Below are positions 57,912-64,000 of a stretch of 64,000 bases of DNA, piece after piece. Made by a program: the position numbers and the translations under genes. The DNA lies in NCBI GenBank assembly GCA_964344175.1, contig CAYFMI010000001.1, positions 1 through 64,000 on the forward strand. The letters are read 5' to 3'. Source of the stretch: NIOZ-UU35 sp964344175. GTDB lineage: Bacteria > Chloroflexota > Anaerolineae > Anaerolineales > UBA11858. Position 1 is the stretch's first letter, and each line of letters begins with the position of its first letter. The notes beneath the pieces were generated by a model. It ran no database searches and was not told the origin of the DNA. It saw only the letters and a program-made list of their open reading frames with translations.

Positions 57912-58829
57912 TTATCTTTGGGTGAGTAATTCCAACTGCCCTGGTAACAACTCAATTGCCAATTGGGTTTTCTCTTCACTGACCGTCTCCCCATCGGCAT
58001 GCGCGGGCAGCATTCCTTTCAGAGCTGTCACGCTGATTTTCGCCGCGCGCTTGAACACAACTGCGGGATGATCGCCCTGATCTCCTTTCATGAATCGCAA
58101 AATCAAGGCAAAAATTTGCAGGCGTCCGACTTCTCGGGCAATGCAAAGATCAAGATGCCCATCTTCGGGATCGCCATGCGGCGCCATCATAAACCCGCCC
58201 CCCATACGCCGCCCATTCATGATCGAAACCATCAGCGCCGGCAGAGTAATGACTTCGTCATCCAGTTCCACGCGCACCTGCGGGGCTTTGAAAAACAAGA
58301 AGATTGTCTTCAAGGCGGCGACCAAATAGGCCGGGAATCCGTGCAGACGTTTCAGCTTCAGGGCTTCAAAACCGACGACAGCATCGAAACCAATCCCCAC
58401 CCCGTTGCCAAAAAAACGTCCTTCGGGGCGCAAGCCGCCGGTTACGCGGCCAATATCAATGCGCTTGCGATGAGCATGTGCCAGGGCTTGACAAGCAGCG
58501 CCCAACTCGGTGGGTATGCCCATACTAAAAGCAAAGTCATTGCCCTGCCCTACCGGCAAAACGCCCATAACCGCCCCGAACCCGGCTTCTTTCGCCAGCA
58601 TCAAACCATTGAGCACTTCGTTGGCTGTGCCATCCCCACCAGCAGCAACGACAACGTCATAGCCACCAATGACGGCTTGTTGAGCCAACTCGGCAGCATG
58701 CCAGGGGCCTTCGGTGAGGATGGTTTCGAAGTTCAATCCCAAATTATTGAGGGAGGCTTCAATTTGTGGTAAAGAAGCGCCCCCCTCGCCCCGTCCAGAT
58801 GCTGGGTTGAGAATGACTTTATAGCGCAT
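57912..58829 (-). CDS. Diacylglycerol kinase / lipid kinase family protein
   Basis: Lipid or sphingosine kinase family (YegS/DgkB type), 305 residues. N-terminal KVILNPASGRGEG and the nucleotide motif VVVAAGGDGTANEVLNGL (about 59-76) are diagnostic, with PVGQGNDFAFSMGIP as the next conserved loop. The C-terminal beta-domain has GGGFMMAPHGDPEDGHLDL. It phosphorylates a lipid, probably diacylglycerol recycled from membrane turnover, giving substrate for the PlsC pathway. It starts 1 base after the cyclophilin stop codon on the same strand. Confidence 0.9.
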   Translation of the reverse strand: MRYKVILNPASGRGEGGASLPQIEASLNNLGLNFETILTEGPWHAAELAQQAVIGGYDVVVAAGGDGTANEVLNGLMLAKEAGFGAVMGVLPVGQGNDFAFSMGIPTELGAACQALAHAHRKRIDIGRVTGGLRPEGRFFGNGVGIGFDAVVGFEALKLKRLHGFPAYLVAALKTIFLFFKAPQVRVELDDEVITLPALMVSIMNGRRMGGGFMMAPHGDPEDGHLDLCIAREVGRLQIFALILRFMKGDQGDHPAVVFKRAAKISVTALKGMLPAHADGETVSEEKTQLAIELLPGQLELLTQR

Positions 58830-58830
58830 A

Positions 58831-59310
58831 TCAGAGTTCGGTCGCAGTGACCTTTTCCATCACGTCGCCTTGTCGGATGGCGTTGACGACATCTATGCCA
58901 TTAACGACTTTCCCAAAAACGGTGTGTTTGCCATCAAGGTGGGGTTGGGGCGAATGGGTGATAAAAAACTGGCTGCCATTGGTGTTAGGCCCGGCATTTG
59001 CCATAGATAGCATACCTGTCTCATGGATGAGCGGATTCCCTTTAGTTTCATCTTCGAACTTGTAACCCGGGCCGCCGCGTCCGGTTCCGGTTGGGTCACC
59101 GCCCTGGATAACAAAATTACTAATTACGCGGTGGAATTTCACACCGTCATAATAACCCTGGCGCGCCAGAAAGACAAAGTTATTCACGGTTTTCGGGGCA
59201 TGCTGGGGATACAGTTCAATTTCAATCGTGCCCCGGTTCGTATCCATACTGATTCGGTAATTCTTTTGGGGATCAATTTCCATCTCCGGGGCTTGTTTCC
59301 ACTGCTGCAT
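58831..59310 (-). CDS. Peptidyl-prolyl cis-trans isomerase, cyclophilin type
   Basis: Folding catalyst of 159 residues, cytosolic as it lacks a signal peptide. Cyclophilin motifs are FHRVISNFVIQGGDPTGTGRGGPGYKF (about 65-91; the Arg is catalytic), MANAGPNTNGSQFFITHSPQPHLDGKHTVFGKV (about 108-140). ATG 59310 has GAAAGGA 7 bases upstream; longer frames run into intergenic sequence. First gene of a three-gene set with the lipid kinase and acyltransferase, linked by spacing but not by function. Confidence 0.93.
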   Translation of the reverse strand: MQQWKQAPEMEIDPQKNYRISMDTNRGTIEIELYPQHAPKTVNNFVFLARQGYYDGVKFHRVISNFVIQGGDPTGTGRGGPGYKFEDETKGNPLIHETGMLSMANAGPNTNGSQFFITHSPQPHLDGKHTVFGKVVNGIDVVNAIRQGDVMEKVTATEL

Positions 59311-59539
59311 AGTTGATTCCTTTCGGGAAAAATTTTTATTGAGAGATTTCGTCATTATATCATTGTAACGGCGCGAACGAATGCCGCCCTCAAAAAAAGA
59401 GACCATTTCGGCGCGTTGAGCCGAAACAACCTGCCCGCCGCGACCCCAGATGTATGATCGCATCTCGCAATCTGCTAACAAGCAGAAACTTTTGCTTTAT
59501 CACAAAAGTGCGCCCCCCTCAACTTCGCCAGGCATCCGC

Positions 59540-60112
59540 TCAGGGTGCTTCGGCCATGTGGTGTAACACGGCACGTGTCAACAAAGCATCGGCTTTGGCG
59601 CGGTGACTGTTGGGCAGCGCCAGGCCGCACTGCGCACGGGCGTTATCCAGGCTTTGCCAGCGGTATGAACGCCGTCGTGCATTCCACTGACCATAATAGC
59701 GGGCATACAGCAGCATCACACAGAAAAACTGAGCCACAGGCTGCCGCCATTGGAGCCAGTTTCGCAAATGCGCTTGCCGCATCATGCGCAAATCGAAGTC
59801 GAGGTTGTAGATCCCGACATGCCGCCCGGTGAGGGCAGCTTCCACCTGGGGCCAGACATCGCCCCAGGATGGGGCATCCGCCAACATCTCCTGATGAATG
59901 CCGTGGACGCGTTGCGCACCAGGTTCAATCGCCCCACGCGGCTTCACCAATGTATCCAGTAGAATGCCCCCGTAATGCTCCACAATACAAATCTCAATAA
60001 TCTCGGCATTCGGGCCGATACCGGTGGTTTCGGTATCTAAATAGACCGGCTTGTTGGCAATATACGCCCGCGCCTGGCGGATCGCGCCCTGGCGGGCTTG
60101 CGAATTCATCAT
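59540..60112 (-). CDS. DEDD-family 3'-5' exonuclease
   Basis: DnaQ-like exonuclease of 190 residues. Exo I motif YLDTETTGIGPNAEI (about 24-38, Asp and Glu), Exo II in HVGIYNLDFDLRMM (Asp near 105), and Exo III in NSHRAKADALLTRAV (His and Asp near 170-174), giving the DEDDh set. It stands alone, without polymerase or helicase domains, so it may trim DNA or RNA ends in repair. Its ATG overlaps the stop codon of the upstream MTH1187-type gene by 4 bases. Confidence 0.88.
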   Translation of the reverse strand: MMNSQARQGAIRQARAYIANKPVYLDTETTGIGPNAEIIEICIVEHYGGILLDTLVKPRGAIEPGAQRVHGIHQEMLADAPSWGDVWPQVEAALTGRHVGIYNLDFDLRMMRQAHLRNWLQWRQPVAQFFCVMLLYARYYGQWNARRRSYRWQSLDNARAQCGLALPNSHRAKADALLTRAVLHHMAEAP

Positions 60113-60426
60113 GAGTTATGCACCTGCCGGCGAAGTTTCTCCTGCACACTCTCAATTTTCTCGGCCATACTCTGGGGGCGATCCAGGCGCGTTCCCAACC
60201 GCAAGGTAGTTGAGATGCGCGGCGCGCCCATTTTGTGCAGGGTTTCATGACAACGTTTGAGCGCCGCGAAAATTTCATCCCAATCCCCTTCTACATTCGT
60301 TCCATTGGCGTGCAGTTGCGGGTTCAACCCCGCTTCGATGAAAATGCGTTCACAGGCGGTCACATAGGCAGAGAGTGAAACTCCCACACCAATGGGGACA
60401 ACGGCAATATCGGCAATGGCTTTCAT
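60109..60426 (-). CDS. MTH1187 family thiamine-binding protein (UPF0045)
   Basis: A 105-residue ferredoxin-like protein. Family features are AIADIAVVPIGVGVSLSAYVTACERI at the N-terminus, GLNPQLHANGTNVEGDWDEIF (about 36-56) and ALKRCHETLHKMGAPRISTTLRLGTR. Relatives bind thiamine, and some are linked to YkoF-type uptake. ATG 60426 has GGAG about 10 bases upstream; a longer frame lacks support. The stop overlaps the exonuclease start by 4 bases. Transcribed divergently from parA. Confidence 0.88.
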   Translation of the reverse strand: MKAIADIAVVPIGVGVSLSAYVTACERIFIEAGLNPQLHANGTNVEGDWDEIFAALKRCHETLHKMGAPRISTTLRLGTRLDRPQSMAEKIESVQEKLRRQVHNS

Positions 60427-60465
60427 AAACAACAACTCCAATCGGTATCGCTTTGGCACATAGAT

Positions 60466-60471
60466 TATAAT
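60466..60471 (+). promoter_or_regulatory. -10 box upstream of parA
   Basis: TATAAT at 60466-60471 in the divergent region between the MTH1187-type gene and parA would give a leader of about 40 bases. The -35 is not clear. Confidence 0.4.
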
Positions 60472-60516
60472 CAGTATGACGGCAGTTTCGCGCGAGATGT
60501 CTAAAAAGAGGCTGGT

Positions 60517-61335
60517 ATGGACGAACGCATCAATCGGGTCATCGGGGTACTAAATTATAAAGGGGGAACGGCAAAAACGACGACCGTCGTCAACCTGGCA
60601 GCAGGATTGGCAATGCGCGGGGCGCGCGTTTTATGTGTGGATTTAGACCCGCAGGGGAGTCTCGCGGCGCACCTCGGGGTGAAGTATTCTGCATCATTGA
60701 CCGATCTACTCCTGGGGGAGGCCGAACCAACTTCATGCATCTACCCGGCCCGGCGCAACCTGGATGTGTTACCCAGCGACCGCAGAATGCTCAAGGCCGA
60801 AAAAGAACTCTGGGGCATTGGTAATAGCAGCATGCGCATTGCCCGCCGTGTGCTGGCCGACAAGCTGCGCAATGTCGATGATGATTACAGCTTTGTGATT
60901 GTCGATTTCCCCCCCTCAGTGACTCTTTTAAGTGAAAATGGCTTGCTTTATATTAACGAACTCATCGTCCCCATGACTATGAGCCATCTCTCAGTGGTCG
61001 GCACGCGCCAGGTTATCGGCACACTCAAAGCCATCGGGCGCATCCCCGATCATAATGTCCAGCTTCTGTGCATTGTGCCAACACTATTTACCGGTCGTTT
61101 GCGCAAAGACCGCGATATTCTCCAGAAAATGGAGGCCATGTTCGGGGATAAAATTGCCGATCCGATTCGCAATAACGTCAAACTCGCCGAAGCCCCAGCA
61201 CGCCAACAGACCATTTTTGAATATGCTCCCAAAAGCAATGGCGCGCAAGATTACATCAAGCTCATGCGCTATGTAATTCGCACGAACAGCACATTCACCT
61301 ACCCCCTGCCCGAAGTGCATCGCCGACCCGAATAA
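60517..61335 (+). CDS. ParA/Soj-family ATPase
   Basis: Deviant Walker-A ATPase of 272 residues. GVLNYKGGTAKTTTVVNLAAGLA (about 10-32) is the P-loop, with Thr-Ala before Lys in place of the common Gly-Gly/Val-Gly; VDLDPQGSLAAHLGV is the A' motif and FVIVDFPPSVTLLSENGL the Walker B region. C-terminal LFTGRLRKDRDILQKM and NVKLAEAPARQQTIFEY are typical of Soj-like proteins. No parB is adjacent, so it may position another cargo or act in a stand-alone system. Alone on its strand between minus-strand operons. Confidence 0.88.
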   Translation: MDERINRVIGVLNYKGGTAKTTTVVNLAAGLAMRGARVLCVDLDPQGSLAAHLGVKYSASLTDLLLGEAEPTSCIYPARRNLDVLPSDRRMLKAEKELWGIGNSSMRIARRVLADKLRNVDDDYSFVIVDFPPSVTLLSENGLLYINELIVPMTMSHLSVVGTRQVIGTLKAIGRIPDHNVQLLCIVPTLFTGRLRKDRDILQKMEAMFGDKIADPIRNNVKLAEAPARQQTIFEYAPKSNGAQDYIKLMRYVIRTNSTFTYPLPEVHRRPE

Positions 61336-61381
61336 TCTCATCCCCTCCTCGGGCCTCCTCAGTGGATTCCCTAAATCTCGC

Positions 61382-61918
61382 TCAAGGTTTTAACTTCTCA
61401 GCAAATTTCGCCCGGAATTTCGTCACCTTAGGGGCAATCACCACCCGGCAATATCCCTGGTTGGGGTTGTGCTGAAAATATTTTTGGTGATAATCCTCTG
61501 CTCGATAAAAATCGGCGAACGGCGATACCTCGGTCACAATCGGCGCATCCCAGATGCGCGCTGCCTCGATTTCACGGATCATTGCCTCTGCTGCGGCCTT
61601 TTGGGCTTCATCGTGGTAAAAGACGACCGAGCGATACTGCGGGCCTACGTCGGCCCCTTGCCGGTTGAGGGTGGTGGGGTCATGGACGGTGAAGAAAACT
61701 CGCAATATTTCAGGGAAGGATATAAGTTGGGGATCAAAGGTTATCTGCACCACTTCGGCATGGCCGGTAGTTCCGGCACACACTTCTTCATAGGTCGATT
61801 CAGCCTTCCCGCCGGAATATCCGGAGACAACTTCTTCAACGCCGCGCAGGGCCTCGAATAATGGTTCGAGACACCAGAAACAACCGCCGCCCAGGGTAGC
61901 GATGGCATTGCCGCTCAC
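61382..61918 (-). CDS. msrA: Peptide-methionine (S)-S-oxide reductase MsrA
   Basis: Repairs oxidised methionine (S-form). The protein has 178 residues. The catalytic motif is LGGGCFWCLEPLFE (Cys at residue 13; an ordinary Cys, not Sec), followed by GVEEVVSGYSGG, GHAEVVQITFDP and the late FADFYRAEDYHQKYFQ. Resolving cysteines are fewer than in some MsrA forms, with one in QGYCRVV near 155. The start overlaps the stop of the CooC-like gene by 4 bases, an unusual partner. As anaerobes meet oxygen, it protects oxygen-sensitive metal enzymes by inference. Confidence 0.95.
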   Translation of the reverse strand: MSGNAIATLGGGCFWCLEPLFEALRGVEEVVSGYSGGKAESTYEEVCAGTTGHAEVVQITFDPQLISFPEILRVFFTVHDPTTLNRQGADVGPQYRSVVFYHDEAQKAAAEAMIREIEAARIWDAPIVTEVSPFADFYRAEDYHQKYFQHNPNQGYCRVVIAPKVTKFRAKFAEKLKP

Positions 61919-62700
61919 AGCATGCTCTCCATCATCGCCGCTACCGCCTTATAAACCGGCGACTGATCGCCTAAATCTACCAATGGCCGCCCGCTGAACT
62001 CAAACTCGGCCAGTTCTTCATTTGCCGGAATCGTTCCGAGTAGTGGAATACTCATACCGTCGATACGTTGCTGCAAGACTTCAGGCATTTCCCCCATCAG
62101 CCGGTTGACAATCAGATAGGCGTTCTCCACATTGATATCGAGTTCATCTTGCATGGTGGCAATGCGTTCGGCGGTGACGATGCCGCGCTGGGTAGGGTCG
62201 CTGACGACAATGAGATGATTAACATCGCGGGTCGTGCGGCGGCTGAGATGCTCCATCCCGGCCTCGTTATCGATGACAACATAACGATAACTACCGCCAA
62301 TCGCATCGACCACTTCGCGCAAGTTGTGGTTAACGGCGCAATAGCAGCCCGGCCCTTCACCGCGCCCCATGGCAATCAGATCAAAGCGGTCGCCTTCGGC
62401 CAGCGAAGAGCGGATTTCATAATCCAGATGTTCAGCCTTGGTAATGCCACCCGGCAGCGATCCCATGGCCGCGCCGGTTTGGGTCAACGATTGCTGCACC
62501 TGGGCAAGCATATCCTCGCGGATGTCGCCCACCGTCCAGTCTAAATTCAGCCCCAGCACCATGTTCAGGTTGCTGCTGGGGTCGGCATCAATAGCCAGGA
62601 TCGCTCCCGGCTGGCTTTGCGCCAGATATTTAATAATCATCCCGGCGACGGTGGTTTTTCCCACACCGCCTTTTCCGGCTAAAGCAATGGTGGTTGTCAT
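61915..62700 (-). CDS. CooC-type nickel-insertion ATPase, copy 1
   Basis: MinD/ParA-fold ATPase of 261 residues of the CO dehydrogenase maturation family. P-loop AGKGGVGKTTVAGMI (about 8-22), IDADPSSNLNMVLGL, and the hallmark Cys-x-Cys in GEGPGCYCAVNHNLREVVD (about 114-132), which binds Ni or Zn between two subunits. VIDNEAGMEHLSRRTTRDVN follows. It starts 4 bases within the end of the next CooC gene (ATGA overlap). It probably loads nickel into CO dehydrogenase/acetyl-CoA synthase, whose genes are likely beyond the right edge. Confidence 0.9.
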   Translation of the reverse strand: MTTTIALAGKGGVGKTTVAGMIIKYLAQSQPGAILAIDADPSSNLNMVLGLNLDWTVGDIREDMLAQVQQSLTQTGAAMGSLPGGITKAEHLDYEIRSSLAEGDRFDLIAMGRGEGPGCYCAVNHNLREVVDAIGGSYRYVVIDNEAGMEHLSRRTTRDVNHLIVVSDPTQRGIVTAERIATMQDELDINVENAYLIVNRLMGEMPEVLQQRIDGMSIPLLGTIPANEELAEFEFSGRPLVDLGDQSPVYKAVAAMMESML

Positions 62701-63482
62701 TCTGCTACTCCAATATTCTCTACCAATTTTTCAGCCATCTTTCCCGCCGCATCTTTGAGAGATGGCACGTGATCGTACACCGGAATACCCAGGCGGTCGG
62801 CTTCTTGGACCCCCATATCGGCGGGCAGGAAGCCCAAAACTGGAATTTCGGGTGATTCTGTTGTAAGGAAGTCAGCCTCATCCTGATTGCGGACTTTGTT
62901 CCCGGCGAGCCAAAGGCGGCTCAACCCAATGTCGTTTGCCAGCTTCTTGATCTGGCGGGCGGTCCCCAGGCTGCGGCGGGTTGGCTCTACCACAATGACC
63001 ATCGCATCTACAAAATCCACCGTGGCACGGCCCAAGTGTTCAACTCCGGCATACATATCCAAAATGAGTACATCATCCTTGCGAAAGAGCAAGTGGGTAA
63101 AAAGCGTCTTGAGCATAGCCGCCTCGGGGCAAATGCAGCCTGCCCCCCCCAGATCAACCGAACCCATTTCGAGTAAGCGCACCCCCCGATGGGTAACACT
63201 AAAACGCTCGGGGATGTCATCCACGCGCGGGTTAAGGGTAAAAAAGCCGCCGACGGTTCCGGGCTTGGCTCCGGTGCGTTCCTCAATCAATGTATCCATC
63301 TCGGCGATGGGTTTCAATTCGGCCAGTTTCTCCACGGGGAAGCCCAGCGCGCCCGCCAGACAAGGAGATGGGTCGGCATCTACCGCAAGTACATCGCGCC
63401 CGGCATCGGCATACGCCTGGGCCAGCAGTGCCGAAAGGGTGGTTTTCCCCACGCCGCCTTTACCACTAATCGCTAGTTTCAT
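62697..63482 (-). CDS. CooC-type nickel-insertion ATPase, copy 2
   Basis: Second CooC-family ATPase, 261 residues. SGKGGVGKTTLSALLAQAYA (P-loop, about 5-24), VDADPSPCLAGALG, Cys-x-Cys in GGAGCICPEAAMLKTLFTHLL (about 112-132), and LDMYAGVEHLGRATVDFVDAM. ATG 63482 has AGGAG upstream; a longer frame adds eight unsupported residues. The two copies are clearly diverged, so they may serve different targets (CO dehydrogenase and acetyl-CoA synthase). Confidence 0.9.
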   Translation of the reverse strand: MKLAISGKGGVGKTTLSALLAQAYADAGRDVLAVDADPSPCLAGALGFPVEKLAELKPIAEMDTLIEERTGAKPGTVGGFFTLNPRVDDIPERFSVTHRGVRLLEMGSVDLGGAGCICPEAAMLKTLFTHLLFRKDDVLILDMYAGVEHLGRATVDFVDAMVIVVEPTRRSLGTARQIKKLANDIGLSRLWLAGNKVRNQDEADFLTTESPEIPVLGFLPADMGVQEADRLGIPVYDHVPSLKDAAGKMAEKLVENIGVAE

Positions 63483-63518
63483 ACAATCTCCTGTTCGTAA
63501 AATCAAGACCTTTGGGGT

Positions 63519-64000
63519 CTATTGCGCGTTGATCAATTTACGCGTCACTTGACTGCCTAAAATCGCGCAGGCGTCGGTCGTCAGGTGGTGCTTTGCAGCC
63601 GCATCGAAGAGTATGCGGTATGAGGCCGGGAAATCTTCATCTCCCAACCAACACACAACCATGATGGCAATACGGGGCAGCACCTGGAATGAATAGGCAA
63701 AATTTCCAAAGAATTCCCGCCGCCCGCCCAGATTTTCGGCAGCTTGCATGAAGGCTTCGGCCTCATTGCCAAAAGCGCGGCTGAGTTCTTGCCCGGTATA
63801 CCCCTGGAATGCCTGGGTGTAGAATTTGCCGTCGGGCAGATCGGTGAATGCAATCCAATCGCCGGAGAGCGGTGTGCCATCGGAAAGATGAAAGTAATAG
63901 AGCAGCAGGGTTTCATCGAAGGTGTTCAATGGCTTCCCCGTTTGGGCGTCTTTAGCGGAAAAACCTGGGAAGTTAATAATAACTTCCCGTTCCCAGAGAG
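63519..64000 (-). CDS. DUF3786 family protein, 5' end outside the window
   Basis: The frame stays open to the window edge, so only the C-terminal 159 residues are seen (from LWEREVIINFPGFSAKDAQT on). Family features are TFDETLLLYYFHLSDGTPLSGDWIAFTDLPDGKFYTQAFQGY, and a late RIAIMVVCWLGDEDFPASYRILFDAAAKHHL. DUF3786 proteins are found near CO dehydrogenase/acetyl-CoA synthase, corrinoid protein and CooC genes in anaerobes; their job is unknown. A TTG at 63929 is an internal codon, not the start. Lies 37 bases upstream of the CooC copy 2 ATG and is probably in its operon. Confidence 0.8.
   Translation of the reverse strand, partial: LWEREVIINFPGFSAKDAQTGKPLNTFDETLLLYYFHLSDGTPLSGDWIAFTDLPDGKFYTQAFQGYTGQELSRAFGNEAEAFMQAAENLGGRREFFGNFAYSFQVLPRIAIMVVCWLGDEDFPASYRILFDAAAKHHLTTDACAILGSQVTRKLINAQ

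Noticed and set aside
61382..61918. Selenocysteine in MsrA
   Set aside because: The catalytic motif is GCFWC with an ordinary Cys codon.
1..64000. CRISPR array, rRNA or tRNA genes, transposases, phage genes
   Set aside because: I saw no regularly spaced direct repeats with unique spacers, no rRNA or cloverleaf sequence, and no transposase or phage protein. The repeats found are short palindromes.

Overview
The window looks like a chromosomal segment of an anaerobic Chloroflexota bacterium, most likely class Anaerolineae. I infer this from gene content: a long C1-tetrahydrofolate-ligase-type Fhs, a selenocysteine formate dehydrogenase next to a group 3b NiFe hydrogenase, CooC and DUF3786 genes, GH36, TPR and Yip1-type proteins, plus many small palindromic repeats in short intergenic gaps. 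No rRNA, tRNA or CRISPR array was seen, and no phage or transposase gene.

Layout. 0.3-3.6 kb, minus strand: acyl-CoA dehydrogenase and its electron acceptor EtfBA. 3.6-9.4 kb: TPR protein, lipoprotein, MtaB tRNA methylthiotransferase, two small membrane proteins, a pterin dehydratase and an RlmL-like rRNA methyltransferase. 9.6-16.1 kb: a TetR-controlled exporter operon (regulator, two ABC-2 permeases, HlyD adaptor, two ATPases), comparable to E. coli cecR-ybhGFSR. 16.2-22.2 kb: RetSat/CrtI-like oxidoreductase, four-helix-bundle protein, PfkB kinase, M20 peptidase and a membrane protein with an unidentified cytosolic domain. 22.2-30.3 kb, minus strand: ADP-forming acyl-CoA synthetase, SRPBCC protein, CoA-transferase A/B, GH36 alpha-galactosidase and a 420-aa protein I do not recognise.

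30.9-48.1 kb, plus strand, is the metabolic core. folD and fhs (methyl branch of the Wood-Ljungdahl pathway) are followed by a formate dehydrogenase cluster: NuoE-NuoF fusion, fdhD, HoxU-like ferredoxin subunit, NuoE, NuoF with extra ferredoxin domain, and FdhA. FdhA contains an in-frame TGA at 40999-41001 followed by a textbook bacterial SECIS hairpin, so it is read here as one 902-aa selenoprotein. A group 3b NiFe hydrogenase operon (cNMP-binding protein, hydBGDA, maturation protease) follows. Together these genes can interconvert formate, H2 and pyridine nucleotides and move formate onto tetrahydrofolate. At the right edge two CooC-type ATPases and a DUF3786 gene suggest that CO dehydrogenase/acetyl-CoA synthase genes lie beyond the window.

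48.2-60.5 kb is mixed accessory and housekeeping sequence: SDR plus TetR, DoxX, a TIR-domain protein with five exact-period 46-aa repeats, a Yip1 protein, a DUF4157 protein whose 3' end runs into the antisense remnant of a PGM1-type peptide ligase, hemolysin III, Prs, a lipoprotein hydrolase, a second selenoprotein (deiodinase-like, TGA at 56945-56947 with its own SECIS-like hairpin), PlsC, lipid kinase, cyclophilin, exonuclease, an MTH1187-type protein, and on the plus strand a ParA.

The points most worth following are the two selenoproteins, the TIR-repeat protein, the structured leaders of folD and fhs, several dispersed repeat families (three 48-bp terminator-like copies; GCGTC-rich repeats inside two coding genes; CTTCAAC-type repeats abutting start codons), and likely leaderless transcripts.
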